Source: Halorubrum persicum (GTDB lineage Archaea; Halobacteriota; Halobacteria; Halobacteriales; Haloferacaceae). From it: a DNA stretch of 64,000 nt. The translations under genes were made by a program, and so were the position numbers. Where the stretch lies: the NCBI RefSeq assembly GCF_002727125.1, contig NZ_NHOA01000020.1:43714-107713 (forward strand), in the 5' to 3' direction. Below are positions 16,439-26,024 of this stretch, in pieces. Each line of letters opens with the position of its first letter. Within the stretch, counting starts at the first letter, position 1. The notes under the pieces were generated by a model. That model was given only the letters and a program-made list of their open reading frames with translations, had not been told where the DNA came from and did no database searches.

Positions 16439-17722
16439 ATGACACGGGTGATCCACACCGGCGACACCCACGTGGGGTACGCGCAGTACCACTCGCCGGT
16501 CCGACGACAGGACTTCCTCGACGCGTTCGCGGCGGTGATCGACGACGCGATCGACGGAGAGGTCGACGCGGTGGTCCACGCCGGCGACCTCTTCCACGAT
16601 CGCCGACCCGAGCTCGCCGACCTGATGGGAACGATCTCGGTCCTCCGACGGCTCGACGACGCCGGGATCCCCTTCCTCGCCGTGGTCGGGAACCACGAGG
16701 CGACGCGGGGCGGCCAGTGGCTCGACCTGTTCGAGCGGCTGGGGCTCGCGACGCGGCTCGACGACGAGCCGACGGTCGTCGGCGACACCGCCTTCTACGG
16801 CCTCGATCACGTCCCCGTTTCGCGCCGCGACGACCTCGACTACGCGTTCGCGGACCACGACGCCGAGTACGCCGCCCTCGTCGCGCACGGGCTCTTCGAA
16901 CCGTTCGGCTACGCGGACTGGGACACGGAGGAAGTGCTCGCGGAGAGCGACGTGGCGTTCGACGCGATGCTCCTGGGCGATAACCACACGCCCGACGTGG
17001 CCGAAGTCAACGGCACGTGGGTCACGTATCCGGGATCGACCGAGCGGGCGAGCGCGAGCGAGCGCGAGGGGCGCGGGTACAACCTCGTCACGTTCGACGC
17101 CGACGCCGCCGGGGGCGACGACCGCGTGGAGATCCGGCGGCGGGCCCTCGACACCCGCCCATTCGTCTTCGTGGAGGCGGATCTCCGCGAGGGAGAGGGC
17201 GCGGCGCGAGTGCGCGAGCGAGTCCGGCAGCACGACCTCGACGACGCGGTCGTCCTCGTCGACGTGACGGGCGAAGGCGATCCGGTCACGCCGGCCGCAA
17301 TCGAGGAGTTCGCGACCGACGAGGGGGCGCTGATCGCCCGGGTGACCGACCGCCGCGAGGTGGAGACGGACGCCGAGGTCGACGTGAGCTTCGCCGACCC
17401 CGAGGACGCCGTCCGAGAGCGGGTCGAAGAGATGGGGCTGTCGGAGGCCGGACTCGACGTCGAGGAGGCGGTCCGCGCCGACACGGTCCCCGACACGAAC
17501 GTCAGGGAGACGGTGAAACGACGGATAGAGGAACGGGTCGACGACCCCGACGACCTCGGCGCGTTCGACCGGAGCGAGGCCCGAGACGAGGCCGGCGACG
17601 GCGTCGAATCCGAAGCGGACGACGGCGGTTCCGACGAATCGACCGACGGCGACGCCACAACTGAACCGACCGACAGCGGCGACGAGCCTGACGGGCAGGT
17701 CTCCATGGAGGACTACCTATGA
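16439..17722 (+). CDS. mre11: Mre11 nuclease, double-strand break repair
   Basis: A 427-residue metallophosphoesterase nuclease that processes DNA ends together with Rad50. Phosphoesterase motifs are IHTGDTHVGY (residues 5-14), VVHAGDLFHDRRP, VVGNHEATRGG, ALVAHGLFE and GDNHTPDV, followed by the capping-domain strand TYPGSTERA. The last ~55 residues are an acidic disordered tail ending VSMEDYL, which probably contacts Rad50. The stop overlaps the Rad50 ATG (ATGA), giving coupled synthesis of the two subunits. Confidence 0.95.
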   Translation: MTRVIHTGDTHVGYAQYHSPVRRQDFLDAFAAVIDDAIDGEVDAVVHAGDLFHDRRPELADLMGTISVLRRLDDAGIPFLAVVGNHEATRGGQWLDLFERLGLATRLDDEPTVVGDTAFYGLDHVPVSRRDDLDYAFADHDAEYAALVAHGLFEPFGYADWDTEEVLAESDVAFDAMLLGDNHTPDVAEVNGTWVTYPGSTERASASEREGRGYNLVTFDADAAGGDDRVEIRRRALDTRPFVFVEADLREGEGAARVRERVRQHDLDDAVVLVDVTGEGDPVTPAAIEEFATDEGALIARVTDRREVETDAEVDVSFADPEDAVRERVEEMGLSEAGLDVEEAVRADTVPDTNVRETVKRRIEERVDDPDDLGAFDRSEARDEAGDGVESEADDGGSDESTDGDATTEPTDSGDEPDGQVSMEDYL

Positions 17723-20412
17723 ACTTCGACCGGGTCCGGCTCGCGAACTTCAAGCCGTACGGCGACGCCGACCTCCGACTGGCCGAGGGCGTCACCGTCA
17801 TCCACGGACTCAACGGCAGCGGGAAGTCCTCGCTCTTGGAGGCCTGTTTCTTCGCGCTGTACGGCTCGAAGGCGCTCGACGGCACCCTCGAAGACGTGAT
17901 CACGAACGGCGAGGAGGAGACCGACGTGGATCTCTGGTTCACGCACGACGGCGTCTCCTACCACGTCGAGCGGCGACTCAAGCGGTACGACGGGCGGATC
18001 GACCACCGGTGCACCCTCGAGTCGACCGACGGGAGCGACGTGTCCCGCGACGGCGCCCGGGCGGTCCGGGAGTTCGTCACCGAGCTCCTCCGGATGGACG
18101 CCGAGGCGTTCGTCAACTGCGCGTACGTCCGGCAGGGCGAGGTGAACAAGCTGATCAACGCCACGCCGCGCGAGCGGCAGGACACGATCGACGACCTGCT
18201 CCAGCTCGGCAAGTTGGAGGAGTACCGCGAGCGCGCCGGCGCCGCGCGGCTCGGCGTCGAGGACGTGCTGGAGAACCGCCGCGGGCGGCTCGACCAGCTC
18301 GACGACCAGATCGCCGAGAAGGAGGAGAAGGGCCTCCACGATCGGCTCAACGCGCTCGAGACCGACCTCTCCGAGGTCACCGACGAGATCGACCGGTACG
18401 AGACGCAGCGAGAGCAGGCGAAGGAGACCCGCGAGGCCGCCGCGGAGACGCTGTCGGCCCACGCGGAGAAGCGGGAGAAGCTGGAGTCGATCGAGGCGGA
18501 GATCGACGAGCTCGAATCCACGGTCCGGTCGACCGAACGCGAGCGCGACGAGCACCGCGATGCGATACGGGAGAGCCGCGAGCGGATCGCGGAGATCGAG
18601 GCCGCGATCGACGAGCGGCTCGACGACGCCGGGATCGACGACGCGAGCGACGAAGCCATCGCCGAGCGGCGCGCCGAACTCGACGACAGGGAGGAGGCGA
18701 TCCGCGAGGAGCTCGACGACGGGCGAGTGAGCGCCGAGGCGTTCCGGAATCAGGCGACGAACCTCGCCGGGAAGGCCGACGACCGCACCGAACGCGCCGC
18801 GGAAGTCGAGGCCGAGGCCGACGACCTCGCCGACGAGGCCGAGGCAGCCGCGGACGAGGCGGACGAGCGCGAAGCCTCGATCGAGGAGCTCCGCGAGGAG
18901 GCCGACCGGCTCCGCGAGCGGTTCGCGACCGCCGACGCCGAGGTCGACCGCGACGGCGTCGCCGACGAGCGGGAGGCGCTCCGCGAGCGACGGGGCGAGG
19001 TCCGCGAGCGGATCGCGGAGCTGTCGGCGGAGCTGAAAAACGCCCGGGAGCGCGTCGAAGAGGCCGAGGAGCTGCTCGCGGCGGGGAAATGCCCCGAGTG
19101 CGGCCAGCCGGTCGAGGACTCGCCGCATGCGAGCGGGATCGACGAGGACCGCGAGCGGGTCGCCGAGCTGGAGGCCGAGCTGGAGGCCGCCCGCGAGCGC
19201 GAGGGCGACCTCGGCGACCGGATCGCGGAGCTCGACGACCTCGCGTCGGCGGCGGACCGGCTCGACGAGATCGACGAGACCGTCGAGATGCTCGAAGAGC
19301 GGGTCGAGGAGAAGCGCGCGGAGGCGGAGCGGAAGCGAGAGGCGGCGACGGAGAAGCGAGCGCGCGCCGAAGACCTCCGCGAGGAGGCCGAAGAGACCCG
19401 CGATGTCGCCGCCCAGAAGCGCGAGGAGGCGACGGAGGCCGCGGCCCGCGTGTCGGAGCTGGAGGACGCGCTCGCGGCGGTCGACGACGCGCGAGAGGCG
19501 GTGGCGGCGATCGAGGAGCGGCTCTCCGCGATCGCGGACGCGGAAGGCGAGATCGAGCGCCGCCGCGAGAAGCGGGAGAACCTGAGCGAGGTGAACGACG
19601 AGCGACGCGAGCGGCTCGCGGACAAGCGCGAGCGCCGCGACGAGCTCGCCGAGGCGGTCGACGAGGACGCGGTCGACGAGGCGAAGGCGAAGAGAGAGCG
19701 GGCGGAGGAGTACCTCGAGCAGGTCGAGGCCGAGCTCGATCGGCTCGCCGAGCGGCGGACCGAGCTCGAGAACGCGATCGGCGGAGTGAACGGCGAGATC
19801 CGAGAGCTCGAGAGTCTCCGCGGAGAGCGTGAGGAGCTGGCCGACACGGTCGCGGCGCTCGAAGACCTACACGAGGAGACGAGCGAACTGGAGGCGATGT
19901 ACGGCGACCTCCGTGCGGAGCTCCGCCAGCGCAACGTCGCCGAGCTGGAGCGCACCCTCAACGAGACGTTCGACCTCGTCTACGGGAACGACGCGTACTC
20001 GCACATCGAGCTCGACGGCGAGTACGTCCTCACCGTCTACCAGAAGGACGGAGAGCCGCTCGACCCCGAACAGCTCTCGGGCGGCGAGCGCGCCCTCTTC
20101 AACCTCTCGCTGCGCTGTGCGATCTACCGGCTGCTCTCGGAGGGGATCGAAGGCGCGGCACCGACACCGCCGCTCATCCTCGACGAGCCGACCGTCTTCC
20201 TCGACTCCGGACACGTCTCCCGGCTGGTCCGGCTCGTCGAGGAGATGCGCGGCTTCGGCGTGCGACAGATCCTCATCGTCAGCCACGACGACGAGCTGGT
20301 GGGCGCGGCCGACGAGCTGGTGACGGTGGAGAAGAACCCGCGCTCGAACCGGTCGACGGTGCGGCGGGAGGACGCCGCCGCGCTCGACGTCGCCGAACTC
20401 GCCGACGACTGA
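17719..20412 (+). CDS. rad50: Rad50 SMC-like ATPase
   Basis: An 897-residue partner of Mre11. Head half 1 has Walker A HGLNGSGKSSLLEA at about residues 31-44 and a Q-loop region CAYVRQGEVN. Two long Glu/Arg/Ala coiled coils flank the zinc hook, whose C-P-E-C motif is at residues 458-461. Head half 2 carries the ABC signature LSGGERALFNLSLR, Walker B PPLILDEPTVFLD and the His switch LIVSHDDEL. Size is normal for haloarchaeal Rad50. The coiled coils are strongly acidic as expected for a halophile. Confidence 0.96.
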   Translation: MNFDRVRLANFKPYGDADLRLAEGVTVIHGLNGSGKSSLLEACFFALYGSKALDGTLEDVITNGEEETDVDLWFTHDGVSYHVERRLKRYDGRIDHRCTLESTDGSDVSRDGARAVREFVTELLRMDAEAFVNCAYVRQGEVNKLINATPRERQDTIDDLLQLGKLEEYRERAGAARLGVEDVLENRRGRLDQLDDQIAEKEEKGLHDRLNALETDLSEVTDEIDRYETQREQAKETREAAAETLSAHAEKREKLESIEAEIDELESTVRSTERERDEHRDAIRESRERIAEIEAAIDERLDDAGIDDASDEAIAERRAELDDREEAIREELDDGRVSAEAFRNQATNLAGKADDRTERAAEVEAEADDLADEAEAAADEADEREASIEELREEADRLRERFATADAEVDRDGVADEREALRERRGEVRERIAELSAELKNARERVEEAEELLAAGKCPECGQPVEDSPHASGIDEDRERVAELEAELEAAREREGDLGDRIAELDDLASAADRLDEIDETVEMLEERVEEKRAEAERKREAATEKRARAEDLREEAEETRDVAAQKREEATEAAARVSELEDALAAVDDAREAVAAIEERLSAIADAEGEIERRREKRENLSEVNDERRERLADKRERRDELAEAVDEDAVDEAKAKRERAEEYLEQVEAELDRLAERRTELENAIGGVNGEIRELESLRGEREELADTVAALEDLHEETSELEAMYGDLRAELRQRNVAELERTLNETFDLVYGNDAYSHIELDGEYVLTVYQKDGEPLDPEQLSGGERALFNLSLRCAIYRLLSEGIEGAAPTPPLILDEPTVFLDSGHVSRLVRLVEEMRGFGVRQILIVSHDDELVGAADELVTVEKNPRSNRSTVRREDAAALDVAELADD

Positions 20413-20433
20413 GCGGGCTCGGGCGGAAGCGCG

Positions 20434-20874
20434 TCAGTCGGGGCCCGACGACCCGCCCCGCAGCGCCCCCATCGCGTCGACCGCGACCGGCGTCGCCTCG
20501 TAGCCGCGCCGCCCCGCGACCTCGACCTCCTCGATCAGGCCGGCCGCGCGGAACTCCGTGAGCGTGCCGTGGAGGTCGGACTCGCACATGTCGGCCGCGT
20601 CGAGGAGGTCGATCGCGGCGAGCGGTCCCTCGTCGACGACCACCGCGAGGAGCCCGAGGGACCGGTCGTCGCGGACCGCCCCGAGCGTCCGGCGGACCGG
20701 AGCCGGCACGCCCGAGGCCGCGGTCGCGAGCGGCGACTCCCCGTCGACCACGCGAAGCTCGTCGTTGTCGACGTACCGCTCCTCGCCGGTGTCCGGGTTC
20801 CGGACCCTGCTCGACTCGGCGGAGCGTTTCACGAGGAGGTACGTCTCGCCGGCCGCGTCACGAACCGTCTGCAT
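20434..20874 (-). CDS. Predicted winged-helix regulator (DUF7346-like)
   Basis: A 146-residue protein convergent with rad50. The N-terminal half is a small beta domain (ETYLLVKRSAESSRVRNP, GEERYVDNDELRVV). The C-terminal half is a winged helix (PLAAIDLLDAADMCESDLHG, LTEFRAAGLIEEVEVAGRRG). This matches a haloarchaeal family often seen beside mre11-rad50. No ligand site is visible; a transcription or repair regulator is a reasonable guess. Confidence 0.72.
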   Translation of the reverse strand: MQTVRDAAGETYLLVKRSAESSRVRNPDTGEERYVDNDELRVVDGESPLATAASGVPAPVRRTLGAVRDDRSLGLLAVVVDEGPLAAIDLLDAADMCESDLHGTLTEFRAAGLIEEVEVAGRRGYEATPVAVDAMGALRGGSSGPD

Positions 20875-20901
20875 GGATCGGAGAAAGCGGTCGCGCGGAC
20901 A

Positions 20902-21360
20902 TTACGCTTCCGGGGTCTCGGTGTCGTCGTCCCGCTCGACGTCCGGAGCGGAGTCGGCGTCATCCGACTCGGCGACTGGCTCGTCGGTGGCGGCTTCGTC
21001 GTCGGAATCCGACTCGGCGGCGTCCCGCGAGCGCTCCCACGACCGGTACGTCTGGTACGTCCGAACGCCCGCGAGAAGGCCGGCGGCGAACAGGGCCGGA
21101 CCGATCCGCGACCACCCCTCGAAGAACCACAGCATCGGCCCGAGCGCGACGAGGAGCACCGCGGCGTTGGCGTAGATGACGGCGATCACGAACGCGCGAA
21201 GCGTCCCCGAATCGACGTCGCTGGCGCCCTCGAAGTCGCCGCCGTCGTCGAACGTCTTCACCGAGGGCGCCTTCGGGATGTCGGGCGTCATCTCCCGCTC
21301 GGCGTCGGAGCTCTCGCCGAAGGAGACCTCGCCCTCGTCGTCCTCGTCGAGGCTGAACAC
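20902..21360 (-). CDS. Two-helix membrane protein (DUF7322-like)
   Basis: A protein of about 152 residues with an acidic N-terminus (FSLDEDDEGEVSFGES) and a conserved-looking PDIPKAPSV motif. Two transmembrane helices follow (about residues 48-90 of this model: FVIAVIYANAAVLLVALG and IGPALFAAGLLAG) and then an acidic disordered tail. I start at GTG 21360 because it precedes the acidic N-terminus. ATG 21291 would shorten the protein by 23 residues. ATG 21543 is less likely because it would overlap the small gene at 21498. The function is unknown. Confidence 0.6.
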   Translation of the reverse strand: MFSLDEDDEGEVSFGESSDAEREMTPDIPKAPSVKTFDDGGDFEGASDVDSGTLRAFVIAVIYANAAVLLVALGPMLWFFEGWSRIGPALFAAGLLAGVRTYQTYRSWERSRDAAESDSDDEAATDEPVAESDDADSAPDVERDDDTETPEA

Positions 21361-21497
21361 GTCGGACGTACGCGGGGACGGGGCAAAGGGGTTCCGTCCG
21401 ACCGCGAGAAGGCCGGCGACGCGTCGGCTGGGAGTGAGACGCGCGTCGGAGGAACGTGAGACGGACGAAGCGACGACTGCGGCGAGCGGAGCGTCGA

Positions 21498-21671
21498 TCA
21501 GGTCGCGTCGGCCAGCCGAACGGTTCGGCTCGCCTCGACCCACGCGAGGGGGTTCGCGGCGTCGAAAAGCACCACGTTCCCGTCGTCCTCGTACACCTCC
21601 ACCTCGGCGTCGACCGCGTCGCGACCGGCCGGGCGAGCCACCTCGGGTTCCGAACGTGGGTCCGAAGACAT
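21498..21671 (-). CDS. Small acidic protein (DUF7331-like)
   Basis: A 57-residue soluble protein. Its core VEVYEDDGNVVLFDAANPLAWVE is typical of a short haloarchaeal family annotated DUF7331. The ATG at 21671 lies 25 bp from the TATA-like CATATAATG (complement of 21693-21701), so the transcript is probably leaderless. It is divergent from polB. No function is known. Confidence 0.68.
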   Translation of the reverse strand: MSSDPRSEPEVARPAGRDAVDAEVEVYEDDGNVVLFDAANPLAWVEASRTVRLADAT

Positions 21672-21691
21672 AGAGCGTGGTATGCCGTCAC

Positions 21692-21750
21692 ACATTATAT
21701 GCCTTTCCGTGCCGGGACTCCTCGCCGCACCCGAAAGCCGAGTTTTTTAG
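21692..21750. promoter_or_regulatory. Divergent leaderless promoters for polB and small acidic protein
   Basis: CATTATATG at 21693-21701 is placed 26 bp upstream of the minus-strand ATG at 21671. GTTTTTTAG at 21742-21750 is placed 27 bp upstream of the plus-strand polB ATG at 21773. Both distances are those expected for archaeal TATA boxes of leaderless transcripts. Confidence 0.6.
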
Positions 21751-21772
21751 CCGGGTGCGCCGAAGCGGGGGT

Positions 21773-24700
21773 ATGACTCAGTCGGGGTTGTCGGACTTCT
21801 CGTCGGCCAGCGCGGGCGACGGGGAGAGCGACGACACGGAAATCGAACGGGAGGAGCTGGCCGCACAGGAGGCGGCCGCCGTCGCCGGCGGCGGGCGCGG
21901 ACACGTCAGCGACGTGGTCGACGTCGACGAGGCGAAGTTCCCCGAGTCGACGGGGACCGTCGAGCTGATGATCACCCAGATCGACTACGCCGTCGAGGGG
22001 TACGGGAGCGACGAGTACCCCGTCGTCCACGTCTTCGGTCGACGGCCCGTCGAGGACGGTGACGACATCCGCGAACACGTCCGCGTGCTCGGCGTCGAGC
22101 CGTACTTCTACGTCCCCACGGCCGACCTCGACCGCGACCCGGTCGAAGAGTACGACGTGGTTATCGGTACCCGCGAGGAGACGCCGGACGGCGAGGGGTA
22201 CGAGAGCATCCGCGGCGAGCCGCTCACCCGGATCGTGACGCGAACGCCGCGCGACGTGGGGGCCATCCGCGACGACTTCGCGACCAGCTTCGAGGCCGAC
22301 ATCCGCTTCCCGAACCGGTTCCTGATCGACAACGGGCTCAACGGGGGGATCCGCGTGGAGGAGCGCCGGCTCGACGACGGCTCGGGAACGATGCAGGTCC
22401 ACGAGGGACAATTGGAACCGGCCGAAGTCGACGCCGAGATGCGGGTGAACACCTTCGACATCGAGGTCGACGACCGCCGCGGCTTCCCCGAAGACGGCGA
22501 GGAGCCGATCATCTGTCTCACCAGCCACGACTCCTACGACGACGAGTACGTCGTCTGGCTGTACGACGCGCCGGAAGCCGAGATCCCTCCCCCGTCGGAT
22601 CTCCCGGACTACGAGGGGATCGTCGACGAGGGCGGGGATCTCACCTTCGAGGTGCGCACCTTCGAGGCGGAGGCCGCGATGCTCGACGCGTTCATCGAGT
22701 ATCTCAACGAGACGGATCCGGACCTGCTGACCGGGTGGAACTTCGAGGATTTCGACGCGCCGTACGTCCTCGACCGCATGGAGGTCCTCGACGACGGGAG
22801 CCAGTACGACCTCTCGGTCGACCGGCTCTCCCGGATCGGCGAGGTGTGGCGCTCCGGGTGGGGCGGCCCGGACATCAAGGGCCGGGTCGTCTTCGACCTG
22901 CTGTACGCGTACAAGCGGACGATGTTCACCGAGTTGGAGTCGTACCGGCTCGACGCGGTCGGCGAGCGCGAGCTCGGTGTGGGGAAAGAGCGCTACACCG
23001 GCGACATCGGCGACCTCTGGGAGCAGGACCCGGAGCGCTTACTGGAGTACAGCATCCGCGACGTGGAGCTGTGCGTCGAGATCGACCGGAAGCAGGACGT
23101 GATCGCCTTCTGGGACGAGGTGCGCACCTTCGTCGGCTGCAAGATCGAGGACGCGCCGACCCCAGGCGACACCGTCGACATGTACGTCCTCCACAAGGCG
23201 TTCGGGAAGTTCGCGCTCCCGACGAAGGGCCAACAGGAGTCGGAGGATTTCGAGGGCGGCGCCGTCTTCGATCCGATCACGGGCGTCAAGGAGATGGTGA
23301 CGGTCCAGGACCTGAAGAGCCTCTATCCGATGTGTATGGTGACGATCAACGCCGGCCCGGAGACGAAGGTCGACCCCGCGGAGTACGGCGACGAGACGTA
23401 CGTCGCCCCCAACGGGACGCACTTCCGGAAGGAGCCGGACGGGATCATGCGCGAGATGGTCGACGAGCTGCTCTCCGAGCGCGAGGAGAAGAAGGCGCTC
23501 CGGAACGACCACGACCCGGGCACCGAGCCGTACGAGCAGTACGACCGACAGCAGGGGGCTGTCAAGGTTATTATGAACTCTCTCTACGGCGTGACGGGAT
23601 GGGATCGGTTCCGGCTGTACGACAAAGAAGGCGCAGCAGCCGTCACGGCGACCGGTCGCGAGGTTATCGACTTCACCGAGGAAGCCGCAGAGGAACTGGG
23701 CCACGACGTCGCGTACGGGGACAGCGTCACGGGCGATAGGCCCATCGTCGTGCGCGATCCTGAGGGAACAGTTCGAATCCTGCCAATTGCCGATCTCTTC
23801 GAGCGGTCGGACGCGACCGCGAGCGAGAACGTGCTTATTACCGCCGACGGCGGATCGGTCGCTTCGGTGTCGATCGACAAGGAACGGCGTCGCCTGGACG
23901 GATGGGAGGCGCTTTCGGTGACCGAGGACACCGAACCGGAGTGGCAGCCGATCGAGCAGGTGATCCGGCACGAGACCGACAAACCGGTGGTGAATCTCCA
24001 GCACAAGTTCGGCGAGTCCACGACGACTAGAGACCATTCGTATGTCGTCGAAGAAGACGGACAGCTGGTCGAAACGAAGCCGGAAGACGTCGAAGAGCCA
24101 CTTCGGGTACCTGATCTCCCCGAGGTCGAAACAGTGGAGAAAATCGACGTGTACGACGTGTTGGAAGGATACACGCGAGAGTATGAGGACGGCCGAAGCG
24201 TCGGCAGCGAGAACGCGGAGAAGAAGGTCAAGCGAGTCCACGCGAACGACGACTGGGTCTGGTTCGGCCACAAGCATCACGATGCGATAGAGAAGAGCAT
24301 CAAGGTACAGCGATACGTCGATTTGGACTCCGAAGACGGACGGGCGCTCGTTCGGTTGCTCGCCGCGTACGTCACCGAGGGGAGCGCATCGACAGTCGAG
24401 ACGACGGCTTCAAGATTCGGCGCAAGCATCGCCGAATCCAGAACAGAGTGGCTGGAAGGCCTCCAAGAGGATTACCTCCGTCTGTTCGACGGAGCGATAG
24501 CGAGTGTTATTGCGTCGGACACGTCCAACGAACGAACCGTCGAGTACGGAACCGACGACGGGGACCAGTCAGTAACGTACGACGACGGCACCCACAAGCT
24601 CCAGATGATGAACGAGCTCTCGGCGGTGTTCTTCCGTGAGTTCGCCGGGCAGACGTCGCGTGGGAAGCGCATCCCTGGGTTCGTGTTCAACCTCTCCGAC

Positions 24701-25876
24701 GATCTCCAACAGCTCTTTGTCGACGTGCTCGTCGAGGGAGACGGCTCACGCGAATTCCCGCGGTACTCGGCCGAGTACTGCGAGCGGAATTTCGACTTCG
24801 AGACGACGAGTCGAGAACTCGCTGCGGGGCTCTCCACGCTGCTCACACAGCGCGAGGAGAAACACTCGCTGAAGTACAGGGAGAGCAAAGGAAGCTACAC
24901 GATTCGAACGTGTGATTACTACCGAAACGGGCGGGATCCGGTCGTCGAGGAAGTGGATCACGACGGGTACGTGTATGATCTCAGCGTCGCCGAGAACGAG
25001 AACTTCGTCGACGGCGTCGGCGGGGTCGTCCTTCATAACACCGACTCCGTCATGCTGTCTCTCGGACAGGAAGTGGATAAAGCGGAGGCCATCGAGACCT
25101 CCTTCGAGATAGAGGACCACATCAACGAGCGCTACGACGACTTCGCGCGAGAGGAGCTCAACGCCGATGCTCACCGCTTCCAGATCGAGTTCGAGAAGCT
25201 CTACCGGCGGTTCTTCCAGGCGGGCAAGAAGAAGCGGTACGCGGGTCACATCATCTGGAAGGAGGGGAAGGACGTCGACGACATCGACATCACCGGGTTC
25301 GAGTACAAGCGGTCGGACATCGCCGGGATCACGAAGGAGGTCCAGCAGAACGTCATCGAGACGATCGTGACGGGCGACGACATCGACGAGGATCTAGAGG
25401 AGGTGAAAGCGTACCTCGTGGACGTGATCGCCGAGGTGCTCGACGGCGACGTGGACCTCGACGAGATCGGGATTCCGGGCGGGATCGGCAAGAAGCTCGA
25501 CGCCTACGAGACGCCGACCGCGCAGGTGCGCGGAGCGAAGTACGCCAACCGCATGCTCGGGACCAACTTCGGGAGCGGGTCGAAGCCGAAGCGGCTGTAC
25601 ATCGAGAAGGTCCATCCCGACTTCTGGGCACGGATGGAGGAAGAGAAGGGGCTCGACCCGCAGCGAGATCACCTGTACGGGGAGTTCAAACGCGACCCGG
25701 ACGTGATCTGCTTCGAGTACGCCGATCAGGTGCCCGACGAGTTCGAGGTCGACTGGGAGAAGATGCTTGACAAGACGCTTCAGGGCCCGATCGAGCGCGT
25801 CATCGAGGCGCTTGGGATGTCGTGGGAGGAGGTCAAGACGGGGCAAGAACAGACCGGGCTCGGCTCGTTCATGTGA
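21773..25876 (+). CDS. polB: Family B DNA polymerase with in-frame intein
   Basis: A 1367-codon gene encoding a 928-residue replicative/repair DNA polymerase B plus a 439-residue intein. The proofreading exonuclease has Exo I FDIE (228-231), Exo II GWNFEDFDAPY (321-331) and Exo III YSIRDVEL. The polymerase has motif A DLKSLYP (513-519) and motif B KVIMNSLYG (598-606). Motif C YGD|TDS is split between Asp650 and the +1 Thr by the intein, so the polymerase cannot be active before splicing. I start at ATG 21773, not at further upstream open codons, because TATA spacing and the acidic N-terminus fit. The C-terminus (TGLGSFM) is complete. Confidence 0.96.
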   Translation: MTQSGLSDFSSASAGDGESDDTEIEREELAAQEAAAVAGGGRGHVSDVVDVDEAKFPESTGTVELMITQIDYAVEGYGSDEYPVVHVFGRRPVEDGDDIREHVRVLGVEPYFYVPTADLDRDPVEEYDVVIGTREETPDGEGYESIRGEPLTRIVTRTPRDVGAIRDDFATSFEADIRFPNRFLIDNGLNGGIRVEERRLDDGSGTMQVHEGQLEPAEVDAEMRVNTFDIEVDDRRGFPEDGEEPIICLTSHDSYDDEYVVWLYDAPEAEIPPPSDLPDYEGIVDEGGDLTFEVRTFEAEAAMLDAFIEYLNETDPDLLTGWNFEDFDAPYVLDRMEVLDDGSQYDLSVDRLSRIGEVWRSGWGGPDIKGRVVFDLLYAYKRTMFTELESYRLDAVGERELGVGKERYTGDIGDLWEQDPERLLEYSIRDVELCVEIDRKQDVIAFWDEVRTFVGCKIEDAPTPGDTVDMYVLHKAFGKFALPTKGQQESEDFEGGAVFDPITGVKEMVTVQDLKSLYPMCMVTINAGPETKVDPAEYGDETYVAPNGTHFRKEPDGIMREMVDELLSEREEKKALRNDHDPGTEPYEQYDRQQGAVKVIMNSLYGVTGWDRFRLYDKEGAAAVTATGREVIDFTEEAAEELGHDVAYGDSVTGDRPIVVRDPEGTVRILPIADLFERSDATASENVLITADGGSVASVSIDKERRRLDGWEALSVTEDTEPEWQPIEQVIRHETDKPVVNLQHKFGESTTTRDHSYVVEEDGQLVETKPEDVEEPLRVPDLPEVETVEKIDVYDVLEGYTREYEDGRSVGSENAEKKVKRVHANDDWVWFGHKHHDAIEKSIKVQRYVDLDSEDGRALVRLLAAYVTEGSASTVETTASRFGASIAESRTEWLEGLQEDYLRLFDGAIASVIASDTSNERTVEYGTDDGDQSVTYDDGTHKLQMMNELSAVFFREFAGQTSRGKRIPGFVFNLSDDLQQLFVDVLVEGDGSREFPRYSAEYCERNFDFETTSRELAAGLSTLLTQREEKHSLKYRESKGSYTIRTCDYYRNGRDPVVEEVDHDGYVYDLSVAENENFVDGVGGVVLHNTDSVMLSLGQEVDKAEAIETSFEIEDHINERYDDFAREELNADAHRFQIEFEKLYRRFFQAGKKKRYAGHIIWKEGKDVDDIDITGFEYKRSDIAGITKEVQQNVIETIVTGDDIDEDLEEVKAYLVDVIAEVLDGDVDLDEIGIPGGIGKKLDAYETPTAQVRGAKYANRMLGTNFGSGSKPKRLYIEKVHPDFWARMEEEKGLDPQRDHLYGEFKRDPDVICFEYADQVPDEFEVDWEKMLDKTLQGPIERVIEALGMSWEEVKTGQEQTGLGSFM
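23723..25039 (+). other. Intein in PolB (motif C site) with LAGLIDADG endonuclease
   Basis: A 439-residue intervening protein element in frame within polB. It begins with Ser1 (SVTGDRPIVV) and ends VVLHN before extein Thr+1. Block B is TTRDHSY (residues 101-107). Endonuclease motifs are RLLAAYVTEG (211-220) and LFVDVLVEGDG (331-341), both LAGLIDADG-like with an acidic residue near the end of each (Glu219, Asp340). Block F is VYDLSVAENENFV and block G ends His-Asn. The DNA is visibly less GC-rich than the flanking extein and uses more A/T-ending codons, fitting horizontal acquisition by homing. Ser at position 1 and Thr at +1 define the splicing chemistry. Confidence 0.93.
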
Positions 25877-26024
25877 GCCGTTTCGACGCCTGAATCGGAA
25901 GCCCGAAAACCGCTTTTCGATAGTTGAGAAAAATTCTTACCGATCTCGGGAGATTCTACGGGGAGATGCGTAACCATTAACCCGCCAAGTCACCACTGTT
26001 GGGACACGAGGCACGAGAATACAT

